From contig CAMTVY010000020.1 in the NCBI GenBank assembly GCA_947085325.1, positions 1-21,191 of the forward strand: 21,191 nucleotides of DNA, in the 5' to 3' direction. This DNA comes from JAQBXX01 sp947085325 (GTDB lineage Bacteria; Pseudomonadota; Gammaproteobacteria; SURF-13). Numbering within the stretch: position 1 is the first letter of the stretch; each line of letters opens with the position of its first letter. A program made the translations under genes and the position numbers. Positions 8,739 to 16,947 of the stretch are shown piece by piece. The notes beneath the pieces are model-generated. The model ran no database searches. It was not told the DNA's origin and was given only the letters and a program-made list of their open reading frames with translations.

Positions 8739-8871
8739 GTTGCTCCTCGTTTGTGTGCGGTCTGTAACGTTGGCGGCATAATAACTGCACTAGTTTAGCG
8801 TGGCTGGCCCAATTTTTCATGCCAAATGTGTAAAATAGCACCCCTCAACGGTATCTCAACGAGGATGTTCT
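8739..8871. promoter_or_regulatory. Divergent promoter region between metK and the thioredoxin-fold gene
   Basis: A short AT-richer gap between two outward-facing genes, so it must hold both promoters. Rightward, TAAAAT at 8831-8836 is a plausible -10 without a good -35. Leftward, TATTAT (minus strand, about 8780) is a plausible -10 but its nearest -35 match is too far away. No convincing operator was seen. Confidence 0.35.
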
Positions 8872-9441
8872 ATGGTCAGGATGGAAACGCCGGTCTGCGA
8901 GTTCGGTCGCCCTGCGCCTGATTTTTCACTATTGGGTGTGGACGGCAAGCGCTGGACGCTCGCGGAATGCCAGGGTGAGAAAGGGTTGCTGGTGATGTTT
9001 ATCTGCAATCACTGCCCCTACGTGCAGGCGGTGCGAGAGCGCATGGTGCGCGACGCCAAAGAGCTGTTGAGCTATGGCGTCAAAAGTGTGGCGATCCTGT
9101 CCAATGACCCTGCGGACTACCCGGAGGACTCGTTTGAGAACATGCAGCGTGTGGCCCGGGAGTTCGAGTTCCCCTTCCCCTATGTGTGGGACCAAACCCA
9201 GGAGGTCGCCAAGGCCTATGGTGCCGTCTGTACCCCTGATTTCTTCGGCTATAACAACCGGCTGGAGTTGCAGTACCGTGGGCGCCTGGATGCAAGCCGC
9301 AAGGAGGCTGCCCCGCCCGATGCGCGCCGCGACCTGTTCGAGGCAATGAAGCAGGTTGCCCTTACCGGGCTGGGTCCGCGTGAGCAGATTCCGGGGATGG
9401 GCTGCTCCATCAAGTGGGCCAGCCAGGATGCCACGGCCTAG
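8872..9441 (+). CDS. Thioredoxin-fold protein (AhpC/TSA-like, CNHC)
   Basis: A 189-residue cytoplasmic protein (no signal peptide) of the family often annotated 'thioredoxin family protein'. PAPDFSLLGVDGK is the typical peroxiredoxin/TlpA-like opening. The redox pair is C45-N-H-C48 in MFICNHCPYV, placed where a thioredoxin CxxC would be, and VCTPDFFGY supplies the cis-proline region. The C-terminus has the family ending IPGMGCSIKW. The start at 8872 is seven bases from GAGG; a second ATG nine bases later is too far from it. It sits 282 bases before prk on the same strand. A redox link to the Calvin genes is possible but is only suggested by position. The substrate is unknown. Confidence 0.85.
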   Translation: MVRMETPVCEFGRPAPDFSLLGVDGKRWTLAECQGEKGLLVMFICNHCPYVQAVRERMVRDAKELLSYGVKSVAILSNDPADYPEDSFENMQRVAREFEFPFPYVWDQTQEVAKAYGAVCTPDFFGYNNRLELQYRGRLDASRKEAAPPDARRDLFEAMKQVALTGLGPREQIPGMGCSIKWASQDATA

Positions 9442-9723
9442 GCTGCTATTGCTGAAAACCGGCAGGTAAGCCAAAATAGCCGTTTGGGCCCGGAATCACC
9501 CATGCAGGGTAACGGGCACCCCGAAATACTTCCGCAAACAGGACAACAACCCCGGGCCGGGTTACCTAAGGAACAAGGCGCCGGGGAATTTTTTGCCATG
9601 CAGCAGTCGCCGTAGCGCGTGCGTAGCCCGCCGCAGGTGAGTGTGTGCAAGGGGCGCGGTGGTTGCGCAACGCGCGACGCCCGTCCCACTTGGTTAAGTT
9701 ATTGAAGCTTAAGGTGAGTTTAC
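9442..9723. other. GC-rich structured gap before prk
   Basis: No gene is seen. The gap contains GGCCCGG (9487-9493) pairing with CCGGGCC (9552-9558), further self-complementary GC stretches around 9580-9680, and a TTAAG-N9-CTTAA palindrome at 9694-9712 that runs into the prk ribosome site. It could be a structured leader or a small RNA. I could not match it to 6S, SRP, RNase P or a known riboswitch. Confidence 0.4.
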
Positions 9724-10647
9724 ATGAATAAACCTATCGTACTGGGCATTGTCGGTGACTCTGCCGCAGGCAAAACCACCATTACCAAGGGTATTGCCCA
9801 GGTTCTGGGTAAAGACCGTGTGACCACGGTATGCACCGACGACTACCATAAGTATAATCGCAAAGATCGCGCTCGCCTCGGCATTACCGCGCTGCATCCG
9901 GATTGCAATTACCTCGACATCATCGAGCAACACCTGCGGTTGCTGAAGGACGGCCAGCCCATCCTCAAACCGCACTACAACCACTCCACGGGTGACTTTG
10001 ACCCGCCTAACTATGTGGAGGCCAGGGAGTTCATCATCGTCGAAGGGCTGCTGGGTTATTCCACCAAGGCCATGCGTGACAGCTACGATGTCAAGCTTTA
10101 CCTCGCGCCGCCTGAAGAGCTGCGCTTTCAGTGGAAGATGAAGCGCGATACGCTCAAGCGCGGCCACACCGAACAAGACGTGCGCAAGGAGATGCAGGCG
10201 CGTGAGCCTGACTCCGAGGCCTTTATTCGCCCGCAGCGCAAGTGGGCAGACATGGTGATTTCATTTTATCCGCCAGCGGAGCACAAGGAAGAGACCGGCG
10301 GGCACCTGAATGCCTCTATTGTGCAGCGCCCGACGTTGCCGACACACCCCGATCTTTCACATGTGCTGGAGGAGGGGGGCCATGGCCTGCGCTTGGAGCT
10401 GGATCGTGATATGGAGCTGCCAGTCGACCGGCTCGAGATTTCCGGCGCGATTACAGACCAGAAATCCAGGCAGCTGGAAGATTTGTTGTGGAGCTACATT
10501 CCGGGGGAGCACCATCACCTGCGTAACGATGACATCGGCAGTATCACCGGCACCACGGGTGAGGCGTTGAAGTCACATCCGCTTGCGCTCACACAATTGC
10601 TGATTGCCTATCACCTGCTGACGGCAGCCTCCGGCGTTGTCAAATGA
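9724..10647 (+). CDS. prk: Phosphoribulokinase, plant/cyanobacterial-like type
   Basis: Phosphorylates ribulose 5-phosphate to ribulose 1,5-bisphosphate, the substrate of RuBisCO; cytoplasmic. It has 307 residues. The P-loop GDSAAGKTT (11-19) is followed by TTVCTDDYHKYNRKDR, ITALHPDCNYLDI, KPHYNHSTGDFDPP, IIVEGLLGY and the RDTLKRGHT segment. These match the cyanobacterial/plant (class II) pattern (GDSGCGKST, TVICLDDYHS, KPIYNHETG) rather than the common proteobacterial class I form (GSSGAGTTS). Of the two regulatory cysteines of class II enzymes, the one in the P-loop is Ala15 here while the second (C37) is kept, so the classical thioredoxin-controlled disulfide cannot form. The ribosome site is AAGGTGAG. 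It heads the series prk-tkt-gap-pgk-pyk-fba. Confidence 0.93.
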   Translation: MNKPIVLGIVGDSAAGKTTITKGIAQVLGKDRVTTVCTDDYHKYNRKDRARLGITALHPDCNYLDIIEQHLRLLKDGQPILKPHYNHSTGDFDPPNYVEAREFIIVEGLLGYSTKAMRDSYDVKLYLAPPEELRFQWKMKRDTLKRGHTEQDVRKEMQAREPDSEAFIRPQRKWADMVISFYPPAEHKEETGGHLNASIVQRPTLPTHPDLSHVLEEGGHGLRLELDRDMELPVDRLEISGAITDQKSRQLEDLLWSYIPGEHHHLRNDDIGSITGTTGEALKSHPLALTQLLIAYHLLTAASGVVK

Positions 10648-10652
10648 TGCAA

Positions 10653-10711
10653 GTGGCTAGTAGCTGGTGGCTAGTAGCGAGGAGGGTTTGCTTTTTCTCG
10701 CCACTCGCCAC
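10653..10711. repeat. GTGGCTAGTAGC-word palindrome between prk and tkt
   Basis: Two tandem words on the left (GTGGCTAGTAGCTG at 10653-10666 and GTGGCTAGTAGCGAG at 10667-10681) face CTCGCCACTCGCCAC at 10697-10711. The second left word and the right arm pair over 15 positions, two of them G-T. A third word family, with the same design as the other two but unrelated in sequence. Confidence 0.75.
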
Positions 10712-10750
10712 ATGAAATCCAAATTGATTTAAATTTTTCAGGAGAAACGC

Positions 10751-12745
10751 ATGCCTTCCCGTAGAGAGTTAGCCAACGCCATCCGCGTGCTGTCCATGGA
10801 TGCCGTAGAGAAGGCCAAATCCGGCCACCCCGGCATGCCGATGGGCATGGCCGATATCGCCGAGGTATTGTGGAACGATTTTTTGCGCCACAATCCGGCC
10901 AACCCCAAGTGGGCGGACCGCGACCGTTTCGTGCTGTCGAACGGCCACGGTTCGATGCTGCTGTATTCGATGCTGCACCTCACCGGTTACGACCTCCCCA
11001 TGGAGGAGATCAAACGCTTCCGCCAACTGCACTCGAAAACGCCGGGCCACCCTGAATACGGCTACGCGCCGGGCATTGAGACCACCACCGGCCCGCTCGG
11101 CCAGGGCATCACCAACGCCGTCGGCATGGCGCTGGCTGAAAAGCTGCTCGCCGGCCAGTTCAACCGCGACGGCCACCATATCATCGACCACTACACCTAC
11201 GTGTTCCTGGGCGACGGCTGTTTGATGGAGGGCATCTCGCACGAGGCCTGCTCGCTTGCGGGCACGCTCGGCCTCGGCAAGATCATCGCGTTTTACGACG
11301 ACAACGGCATCTCCATCGACGGTCATGTCGAAGGCTGGTTCACCGACGATACCCCCAAGCGTTTCGAGGCCTATGGCTGGCATGTGGTGCCGGGAGTGGA
11401 CGGGCACAATGCCGATGCAGTGAAGAAGGCGATACTCGAGGCACATTCGGTAAATGACAAACCGTCGATGATCTGTTGCAAGACAGTGATCGGCTTCGGC
11501 GCGCCGAATCTGTGTGGCAGCCACGACTGCCACGGCGCTGCGCTGGGGGAAAAAGAGATTGCCGCCACGCGCGAGAATCTAGGCTGGAAACACGAGCCGT
11601 TTGTAATACCGGACGAGTATTACCAGGGTTTTGATGCGCGCGCCAAGGGTGCCAAGGCGGAAGCCGACTGGAACCAGCGCTTTGCTGCCTACCAGAAGGC
11701 CCATCCGGAGCTGGCCAGTGAACTGGAGCGGCGTCTGCGCGGTGAACTGCCTGCCGACTGGGCAGAGAAATCCGCTGCCTTCGTCAGCGCCGTTGCCGCC
11801 AAGGGCGAGACCATCGCCTCGCGCAAGGCCTCGCAGAATACGCTGAACGGCTTCGGCCCGCTGCTGCCCGAACTGCTGGGCGGCTCGGCGGATCTCGCCG
11901 GTTCCAACCTGACGCTCTGGAAGGGTTCGGTGGGCGTCAGCAACACGGTGTCCGACGGCAACTATATCTACTACGGCGTGCGCGAGTTCGCCATGTCCGC
12001 GATCATGAACGGCATCGCGCTGCATGGCGGTTTCATTCCCTACGGCGCGACGTTCCTGATGTTCTCCGAATATGCGCGCAACGCGCTGCGCATGGCGGCA
12101 CTGATGAAGCAGCGCGTGCTGTTCGTCTACACGCATGACTCCATCGGCCTCGGCGAAGACGGCCCCACGCACCAGCCGGTGGAACAGACCGCAACCCTGC
12201 GCCTGATCCCCAACATGCAGGTATGGCGTCCATGCGATGCGGTGGAGTCCGCCGTCGCCTGGAAGGCCGCCATCGAACATACCGACGGGCCGTCGTGTCT
12301 CATTTTTTCGCGCCAGAATCTGCCGCACCAGACACGCAGCGCGGAGCAGATCGCCGCCATTACGCGCGGCGGTTATGTGCTGCTGGAGTGCGAATATCTC
12401 GTGCAGGCGATCATCATCGCCACCGGCTCGGAAGTGGGCCTCGCCGTTGATGCCGCAAAGGAACTGAATAAGCGCGGCTTCGGCATCCGCGTCGTGTCCA
12501 TGCCGTGCACGCAGTTATTCGACATGCAGGACGCGGCCTACCGCGAATCGGTGCTGCCCAGGGCCGTCACCGCGCGCGTGGCGGTCGAGGCCGGCGTCAC
12601 CGATGGCTGGATGAAATACGTCGGATTCGATGGCAAGGTGGTCGGCATCAACCGCTTCGGCGAATCCGCTCCGGCGGGCGACCTATTCAAGCACTTCGGC
12701 TTCACCGTTGACAAAGTGATCGACGCGGTGACGGATTTGCTTTGA
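10751..12745 (+). CDS. tkt: Transketolase
   Basis: Thiamine-diphosphate enzyme that moves two-carbon units between sugar phosphates; in the Calvin cycle it regenerates pentose phosphates, and it also serves the pentose phosphate pathway. The 664 residues are the usual length. Marks are SGHPGMPMGMADI (H26), the LSNGHGSMLLYS stretch, GPLGQGITNAVGMA, the cofactor-binding GDGCLMEGISHEA, and HDSIGLGEDGPTHQPVEQ in the pyrimidine domain. AGGAG lies six bases before the ATG. It stands between two word-repeat palindromes, one in the prk-tkt gap and one in the tkt-gap gap. The next genes continue the same pathway on the same strand. Confidence 0.98.
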   Translation: MPSRRELANAIRVLSMDAVEKAKSGHPGMPMGMADIAEVLWNDFLRHNPANPKWADRDRFVLSNGHGSMLLYSMLHLTGYDLPMEEIKRFRQLHSKTPGHPEYGYAPGIETTTGPLGQGITNAVGMALAEKLLAGQFNRDGHHIIDHYTYVFLGDGCLMEGISHEACSLAGTLGLGKIIAFYDDNGISIDGHVEGWFTDDTPKRFEAYGWHVVPGVDGHNADAVKKAILEAHSVNDKPSMICCKTVIGFGAPNLCGSHDCHGAALGEKEIAATRENLGWKHEPFVIPDEYYQGFDARAKGAKAEADWNQRFAAYQKAHPELASELERRLRGELPADWAEKSAAFVSAVAAKGETIASRKASQNTLNGFGPLLPELLGGSADLAGSNLTLWKGSVGVSNTVSDGNYIYYGVREFAMSAIMNGIALHGGFIPYGATFLMFSEYARNALRMAALMKQRVLFVYTHDSIGLGEDGPTHQPVEQTATLRLIPNMQVWRPCDAVESAVAWKAAIEHTDGPSCLIFSRQNLPHQTRSAEQIAAITRGGYVLLECEYLVQAIIIATGSEVGLAVDAAKELNKRGFGIRVVSMPCTQLFDMQDAAYRESVLPRAVTARVAVEAGVTDGWMKYVGFDGKVVGINRFGESAPAGDLFKHFGFTVDKVIDAVTDLL

Positions 12746-12792
12746 TAAATCTTCTGAGCGCGGTCGAGAGCCTTAGTTAATAGACTAAGACA

Positions 12793-12924
12793 TTCAACGC
12801 AAAGACGCGAAGACGCAAAGGTAAATTTAAGTATTTTCTGATGGTGCGTGTACAGGCTGGTTTATAGCCCGTCCCTACTGTCTTAAGCTCATATTTCTTG
12901 GCGTCTTTGCGTCTTAGCGTTGAG
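12793..12924. repeat. Octamer-repeat palindrome, copy B (tkt-gap gap)
   Basis: The left arm (12793-12820) and right arm (12897-12924) are each 28 bases and match at 24 of 28 positions when one is complemented. Both are the form CTCAACGC-(AAAGACGC)2-CAAG. The 76-base spacer holds GGCTGGTTTATAGCC (12855-12869), itself part of another sequence that looks like a dispersed repeat. The right arm ends 38 bases before the gap start codon. Confidence 0.9.
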
Positions 12925-12962
12925 TTTTTAAAGATTTTTTTATTAAATTTTGGAGATAGCAA

Positions 12963-13973
12963 ATGGCAATTAAAGTGGCAATCAACGGCTACGGCCGTAT
13001 CGGACGTAATGTGCTGCGCGCGGTGTATGAAGGCAAACGCAACAAGGAAATTCAGATCGTGGCGATCAACGATCTCGGCAATGCCGAGACCAACGCCCAT
13101 CTCACGCAGTACGATACGGTGCACGGAAAATTCCCCGGCACGGTGACGGTGGAAGGCGATTATATGATCGTGAACGGCGACAAGATTCGTGTCTGCTCCG
13201 AGCGTGATCCGTCGAAGCTGCCGTGGGGCGAGCTCGGCGTGGACGTGGTGCATGAATGCACCGGCATCTTCACCGCCAAGGAGAAGGCCAGCCTGCATCT
13301 CAAGGCGGGTGCGAAGAAGGTCATCATCTCCGCGCCGGCCACCGACGTAGACGCGACCATTGTGTACGGCGTGAATCACAAGACGCTGAAGGCCGCGCAC
13401 ACGGTGATCTCCAACGGCTCCTGCACCACCAACTGCCTGGCGCCGCTGGTGGCGCCGTTGCATAAAAAGATCGGCCTCGTGCACGGCCTCATGACCACGG
13501 TACACAGCTACACCAACGACCAGGTGCTGACCGACGTGTATCACTCCGACCTGCGCCGCGCGCGCTCCGCAACCATGTCGCAGATTCCCGCCAAGACCGG
13601 CGCGGCGGCGGCCATTGGCCTGGTGCTGCCGGAACTGGCAGGCAAGCTCGACGGCTTCGCGGTGCGCGTGCCGACCATCAATGTGTCACTGGTGGATTTG
13701 ACCTTCGTCGCCGCGCGCGAGACCAGCGTGAATGAGATCAACGCCATTATGAAAGAGGCGGCCAACGGCGAACTGAAAGGCGTGTTAAACTACAACGACA
13801 AGCAACTCGTCTCCGTGGATTTTAACCACGATCCGGCCTCCAGCACTTATGACTCCACCCTCACCAAGGTCGTCGACGGCACGCTGGTCAAGGTGCTCGC
13901 CTGGTATGACAACGAGTGGGGCTTCTCCAACCGTATGCTGGATACTACCGTGGCGTTGATGAGCGCCAAGTAA
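12963..13973 (+). CDS. gap: Glyceraldehyde-3-phosphate dehydrogenase
   Basis: Interconverts 1,3-bisphosphoglycerate and glyceraldehyde 3-phosphate; here probably the reductive Calvin step and also glycolysis. The 336 residues are normal. Marks are the nucleotide-binding INGYGRIGRNVLRA at 7-20, AINDLG (acidic residue after the second strand, as in NAD-using forms), the catalytic SCTTNCLAP with C154, and the C-terminal WYDNEWGFSNRM. The Asp in IND suggests NAD preference, though Calvin-type enzymes can be bispecific. GGAG lies nine bases before the ATG. Octamer palindromes flank the gene on both sides. Confidence 0.98.
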   Translation: MAIKVAINGYGRIGRNVLRAVYEGKRNKEIQIVAINDLGNAETNAHLTQYDTVHGKFPGTVTVEGDYMIVNGDKIRVCSERDPSKLPWGELGVDVVHECTGIFTAKEKASLHLKAGAKKVIISAPATDVDATIVYGVNHKTLKAAHTVISNGSCTTNCLAPLVAPLHKKIGLVHGLMTTVHSYTNDQVLTDVYHSDLRRARSATMSQIPAKTGAAAAIGLVLPELAGKLDGFAVRVPTINVSLVDLTFVAARETSVNEINAIMKEAANGELKGVLNYNDKQLVSVDFNHDPASSTYDSTLTKVVDGTLVKVLAWYDNEWGFSNRMLDTTVALMSAK

Positions 13974-13978
13974 AAACT

Positions 13979-14071
13979 TCCAACGCCAAGACGCGAAGAC
14001 GCAAAGGAATCATATGCAAAAGCCCATAGCCCATCCTGGCGTTCTTTGCGACTTTGCGCCTTTGCGTTGAG
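13979..14071. repeat. Octamer-repeat palindrome, copy C (gap-pgk gap)
   Basis: The left arm (13979-14006) is CCAACGC plus two octamers and AAAG. The right arm (14036-14071) is the complement with about three octamers and one extra base. The spacer is 29 bases. The element starts five bases after the gap stop codon and ends 22 bases before the pgk ATG, so it fills nearly the whole gap. Confidence 0.9.
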
Positions 14072-14093
14072 TCTTTTACAAGGATTACATTTC

Positions 14094-15287
14094 ATGTCTA
14101 TCATCAAGCTGGAAGAGTTAAGAAATCTCACCGGTATCCGCGCACTGATTCGCGCCGACCTCAACGTGCCGATGAAGAACGGCAAGATCACCGACGAGAC
14201 GCGCATCTACGCCAGCGTCCCGACCATCGAGTTTTTGATGAGTACGGGGGCCAAGGTGATGGTGATGTCGCACTTGGGTCGGCCCGAGGAAGGTGTGTAC
14301 GACGAACGGTATTCACTTGCGCCGATCGCGGAAAAACTGTCCGAGCATCTGGGCAGAAAGGTGCGCCTGGTCAAGGATTGGCTGAATGGCGTGGAGGTGG
14401 CGAACGGCGAAGTGGTGCTGTTTGAAAACGTGCGCTTCAACAAGGGTGAAGAGGATAACGACGACGCGCTGGCCAAAAAGATGGCGGCGTTGTGCGAAGT
14501 GTTTGTGATGGATGCCTTCGGCACCGCGCATCGTGCGCAGGCCTCGACGCACGGCGTGGCGAAATACGCGCCGGTGGCGTGCGCAGGGCCCCTGCTGTGG
14601 AAAGAGTTGAAGGCTCTGAACCTGGCGATCAAGGATCCGAAACGTCCGATGGTGGCCATCGTGGGTGGCTCCAAGGTTTCCACCAAACTCACCGTGCTCG
14701 AATCGCTGTCCGGTATCGTGGATCAGTTGATTGTAGGCGGCGGCATCGCCAACACGTTCATCGCAGCCGCAGGCTACAACGTCGGCAAGTCGTTGTACGA
14801 GCCTGACCTGATTCCTACGGCCAAGCGGCTCGCTGAGAAGGCCAAGGCGCGCGGTGCGGAAATTCCGGTGCCGGTGGACGTGGTGTGCGGCAAGGAGTTT
14901 TCCGAAACGGCGCAGGCCACGCTGAAAAACGTCGATCAGGTGGAAGACGACGACATGATCTTCGATATCGGGCCGAAGACTTCGGCGCGCCTGGCCGAGA
15001 TACTGGCCAAGGCAGGCACTATCGTCTGGAACGGCCCGGTGGGCGTGTTCGAGTTCGACCAGTTCGGCGCCGGCACCGAGGCGCTCGCCAAGGCCATCGC
15101 CAAGAGCGCCGCCTTCTCGCTCGCGGGCGGCGGTGATACGCTTGCGGCCGTTTCCAAATACAACGTCGAGAACCACATCACCTACATCTCCACCGGCGGC
15201 GGCGCATTCCTCGAATTCCTGGAGGGCAAGGTGTTGCCCGCAGTCGAGATTCTGGAGGAGCGTGGCAAGCAGGCGGCTACAGTTTGA
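14094..15287 (+). CDS. pgk: Phosphoglycerate kinase
   Basis: Transfers phosphate between ATP and 3-phosphoglycerate (Calvin direction) or back (glycolysis); cytoplasmic. It has 397 residues, a normal length. The frame is open further upstream, but that part runs into the octamer repeat. I start at the ATG at 14094, which has AAGGA nine bases before it and gives the usual N-terminus (MSIIKLEEL). Marks are RADLNVP (20-26), VMVMSHLGRPEEG, FENVRFNKGEE, AFGTAHRAQAST, IVGGSKVSTK and the nucleotide-binding GGGDTLAAV. The next gene, pyk, begins 79 bases on, without a repeat in that gap. Confidence 0.98.
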   Translation: MSIIKLEELRNLTGIRALIRADLNVPMKNGKITDETRIYASVPTIEFLMSTGAKVMVMSHLGRPEEGVYDERYSLAPIAEKLSEHLGRKVRLVKDWLNGVEVANGEVVLFENVRFNKGEEDNDDALAKKMAALCEVFVMDAFGTAHRAQASTHGVAKYAPVACAGPLLWKELKALNLAIKDPKRPMVAIVGGSKVSTKLTVLESLSGIVDQLIVGGGIANTFIAAAGYNVGKSLYEPDLIPTAKRLAEKAKARGAEIPVPVDVVCGKEFSETAQATLKNVDQVEDDDMIFDIGPKTSARLAEILAKAGTIVWNGPVGVFEFDQFGAGTEALAKAIAKSAAFSLAGGGDTLAAVSKYNVENHITYISTGGGAFLEFLEGKVLPAVEILEERGKQAATV

Positions 15288-15366
15288 AAATAGCCGTCCG
15301 CCAGTGGCAGCAGGTGCAGTACCGGCCGGTTTTGTCTGGGATGCGTCACTTGGGAAATCAGTAGTC

Positions 15367-16818
15367 ATGCAACGTCGAACAAAAATTGTCGCCACGCTTG
15401 GGCCCGCCACGGATGATCCCAAGGTGCTGGATCGGATGATCGAAGCCGGTCTGGATGTTATACGACTCAACTTCTCGCACGGCTCCGCCGAGAGTCATCG
15501 GCAGCGCGCTGAAAATGCTGCTAACCGTGCCCGCGCCTATGGCCGTCACATCGGTGTGCTGGCAGACCTGCAAGGGCCAAAGATCCGCATCGAACGCTTC
15601 AAAAATAACAGCGTGGTGCTGGAAGAGGGCACCAGTTTCAGCCTCAGTACCGAGTGGGATCCTGTCGGTGGTACCGAGCAGGGCGTGGGTATTAGTTACC
15701 GCGAGCTCGTCAATGATGTGAAGCGCGGCGATACCCTGCTGCTCGACGACGGGCGCATCGTGTTGTGGGTGGACGATGTTGTGGGCGGTGAGATCAAGTG
15801 TCGCGTGGTAGTGGGCGGCGACCTCTCGAACAACAAGGGCATCAATCGCCAGGGCGGCGGGCTCTCGGCCCGTGCGCTCACCGACAAGGATCGCGCCGAC
15901 ATCAAGGCCGCAGCCAGCATGCAGGTCGATTACCTGGCCGTATCATTCCCGCGCAATGCCGCCGATATCCACGAGGCGCGCCAGTTGCTGCGCGACGCGG
16001 GAGGGCATGGTGGCATTGTGGCCAAAATCGAACGCGCCGAAGCGGTCAGCGCCATCGAGGAGATAATTGAGGCCTCCGACGCTGTCATGATTGCGCGCGG
16101 CGACCTCGGTGTCGAGATCGGTGACGCCGGTCTGCCGCCGGTGCAAAAACACATCATCCGCCTCGCGCGCAACATGAACCGGGTGGTGATTACCGCGACG
16201 CAGATGATGGAGTCGATGATCGAAAACCAGATTCCTACCCGCGCCGAGGTATTTGACGTTGCCAATGCGGTGCTGGACGGCACCGATGCCGTCATGCTTT
16301 CGGCCGAGACCGCCTCCGGCAAGTATCCGGCCAAGGCGGTAGCGGCAATGGATCGCATCTGCCGTGAGTCCGAGAAACAACAGATTGCGCGTGTTTCAGA
16401 CCACCGCATCAATACCGAATTCAAGCTGATCGACGAAGCCATAGCGATGGCCACGATGTACACGGCGAATCATCTGGGTGCAAAGGCCATTATTGCGCTT
16501 ACCGAATCAGGTTCTACACCGCTGTGGATGTCACGTATCAGCTCCGGCATACCGATTTTTGCCCTGACGAAACATGCCGAAACCCGGCGCAAGGTCACGC
16601 TCTACCGTGGTGTTTACCCGGTAAGTTTCGATATCCCCAGCACCAATCACGCTGAAGTCAATAAAGAAGCGGTGGATGAGCTGGTGCGGCGCGGTGCCGT
16701 GCGCGTGGGTGATCTGGTGATCATTACCAAGGGTGATCTCATGGGCGTGCATGGAGGTACCAACGCGATGAAGATAGTGCGCGTGGGGGATTTGGCAGAG
16801 GTTGATAGCGGCGGTTGA
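15367..16818 (+). CDS. pyk: Pyruvate kinase
   Basis: Converts phosphoenolpyruvate and ADP to pyruvate and ATP, draining carbon from the Calvin/glycolytic pool; cytoplasmic tetramer. The 483 residues fit bacterial PykA. Marks are RRTKIVATLGPA, VIRLNFSHGS, LADLQGPKIR, the catalytic-lysine motif VAKIERAEA, the metal-binding MIARGDLGVEIG, and the signature ITATQMMESMI. The frame extends upstream into pgk, but the ATG at 15367 gives the family's usual first residues. Its ribosome site is weak (GGGA eleven bases away), so it may depend on coupling with pgk. Its place inside a Calvin set, between pgk and fba, is unusual in pathway terms. Confidence 0.97.
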   Translation: MQRRTKIVATLGPATDDPKVLDRMIEAGLDVIRLNFSHGSAESHRQRAENAANRARAYGRHIGVLADLQGPKIRIERFKNNSVVLEEGTSFSLSTEWDPVGGTEQGVGISYRELVNDVKRGDTLLLDDGRIVLWVDDVVGGEIKCRVVVGGDLSNNKGINRQGGGLSARALTDKDRADIKAAASMQVDYLAVSFPRNAADIHEARQLLRDAGGHGGIVAKIERAEAVSAIEEIIEASDAVMIARGDLGVEIGDAGLPPVQKHIIRLARNMNRVVITATQMMESMIENQIPTRAEVFDVANAVLDGTDAVMLSAETASGKYPAKAVAAMDRICRESEKQQIARVSDHRINTEFKLIDEAIAMATMYTANHLGAKAIIALTESGSTPLWMSRISSGIPIFALTKHAETRRKVTLYRGVYPVSFDIPSTNHAEVNKEAVDELVRRGAVRVGDLVIITKGDLMGVHGGTNAMKIVRVGDLAEVDSGG

Positions 16819-16856
16819 TGCGCCGCTCTGCTAGAATTGGATCAAGAGACACAAAG

Positions 16857-16887
16857 TTAAGAATACACTGCTGAAGTGTGGTCTTAA
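16857..16887. promoter_or_regulatory. 13-bp-arm hairpin in the pyk-fba gap
   Basis: TTAAGAATACACT (16857-16869) and AGTGTGGTCTTAA (16875-16887) are complementary at 11 of 13 positions around the loop GCTGA. Only a short T run follows, so it is a poor terminator. It lies 60 bases before the fba start and could be an operator, an attenuating leader or an RNA-processing site. Confidence 0.55.
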
Positions 16888-16947
16888 TTTCTGGCATATG
16901 AGTAACTCAGTCTCAAAGTACAAACATTATCTGTTAAGGAGGTTCCT

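Noticed and set aside
8739..8760. GAGGAGCAAC before metK, resembling the start of an SAH riboswitch
   Set aside because: The match is only about ten bases, lies directly at the ribosome site, and leaves no room for the rest of the aptamer.
12772..12789. CTTAGT-TAATAG-ACTAAG hairpin after tkt as a terminator
   Set aside because: The stem has only six mostly A-T pairs and no T tract follows.
12777..13544. A minus-strand frame across gap and the octamer repeat
   Set aside because: Its end is the translated octamer repeat (RRKDAKK-like and LRLRVFAL-like strings), which often yields false gene calls, and the rest is antisense to gap.
14313..15470. A 385-residue minus-strand frame opposite pgk
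   Set aside because: It is an antisense shadow of a clear pgk gene with no ribosome site or family motif.
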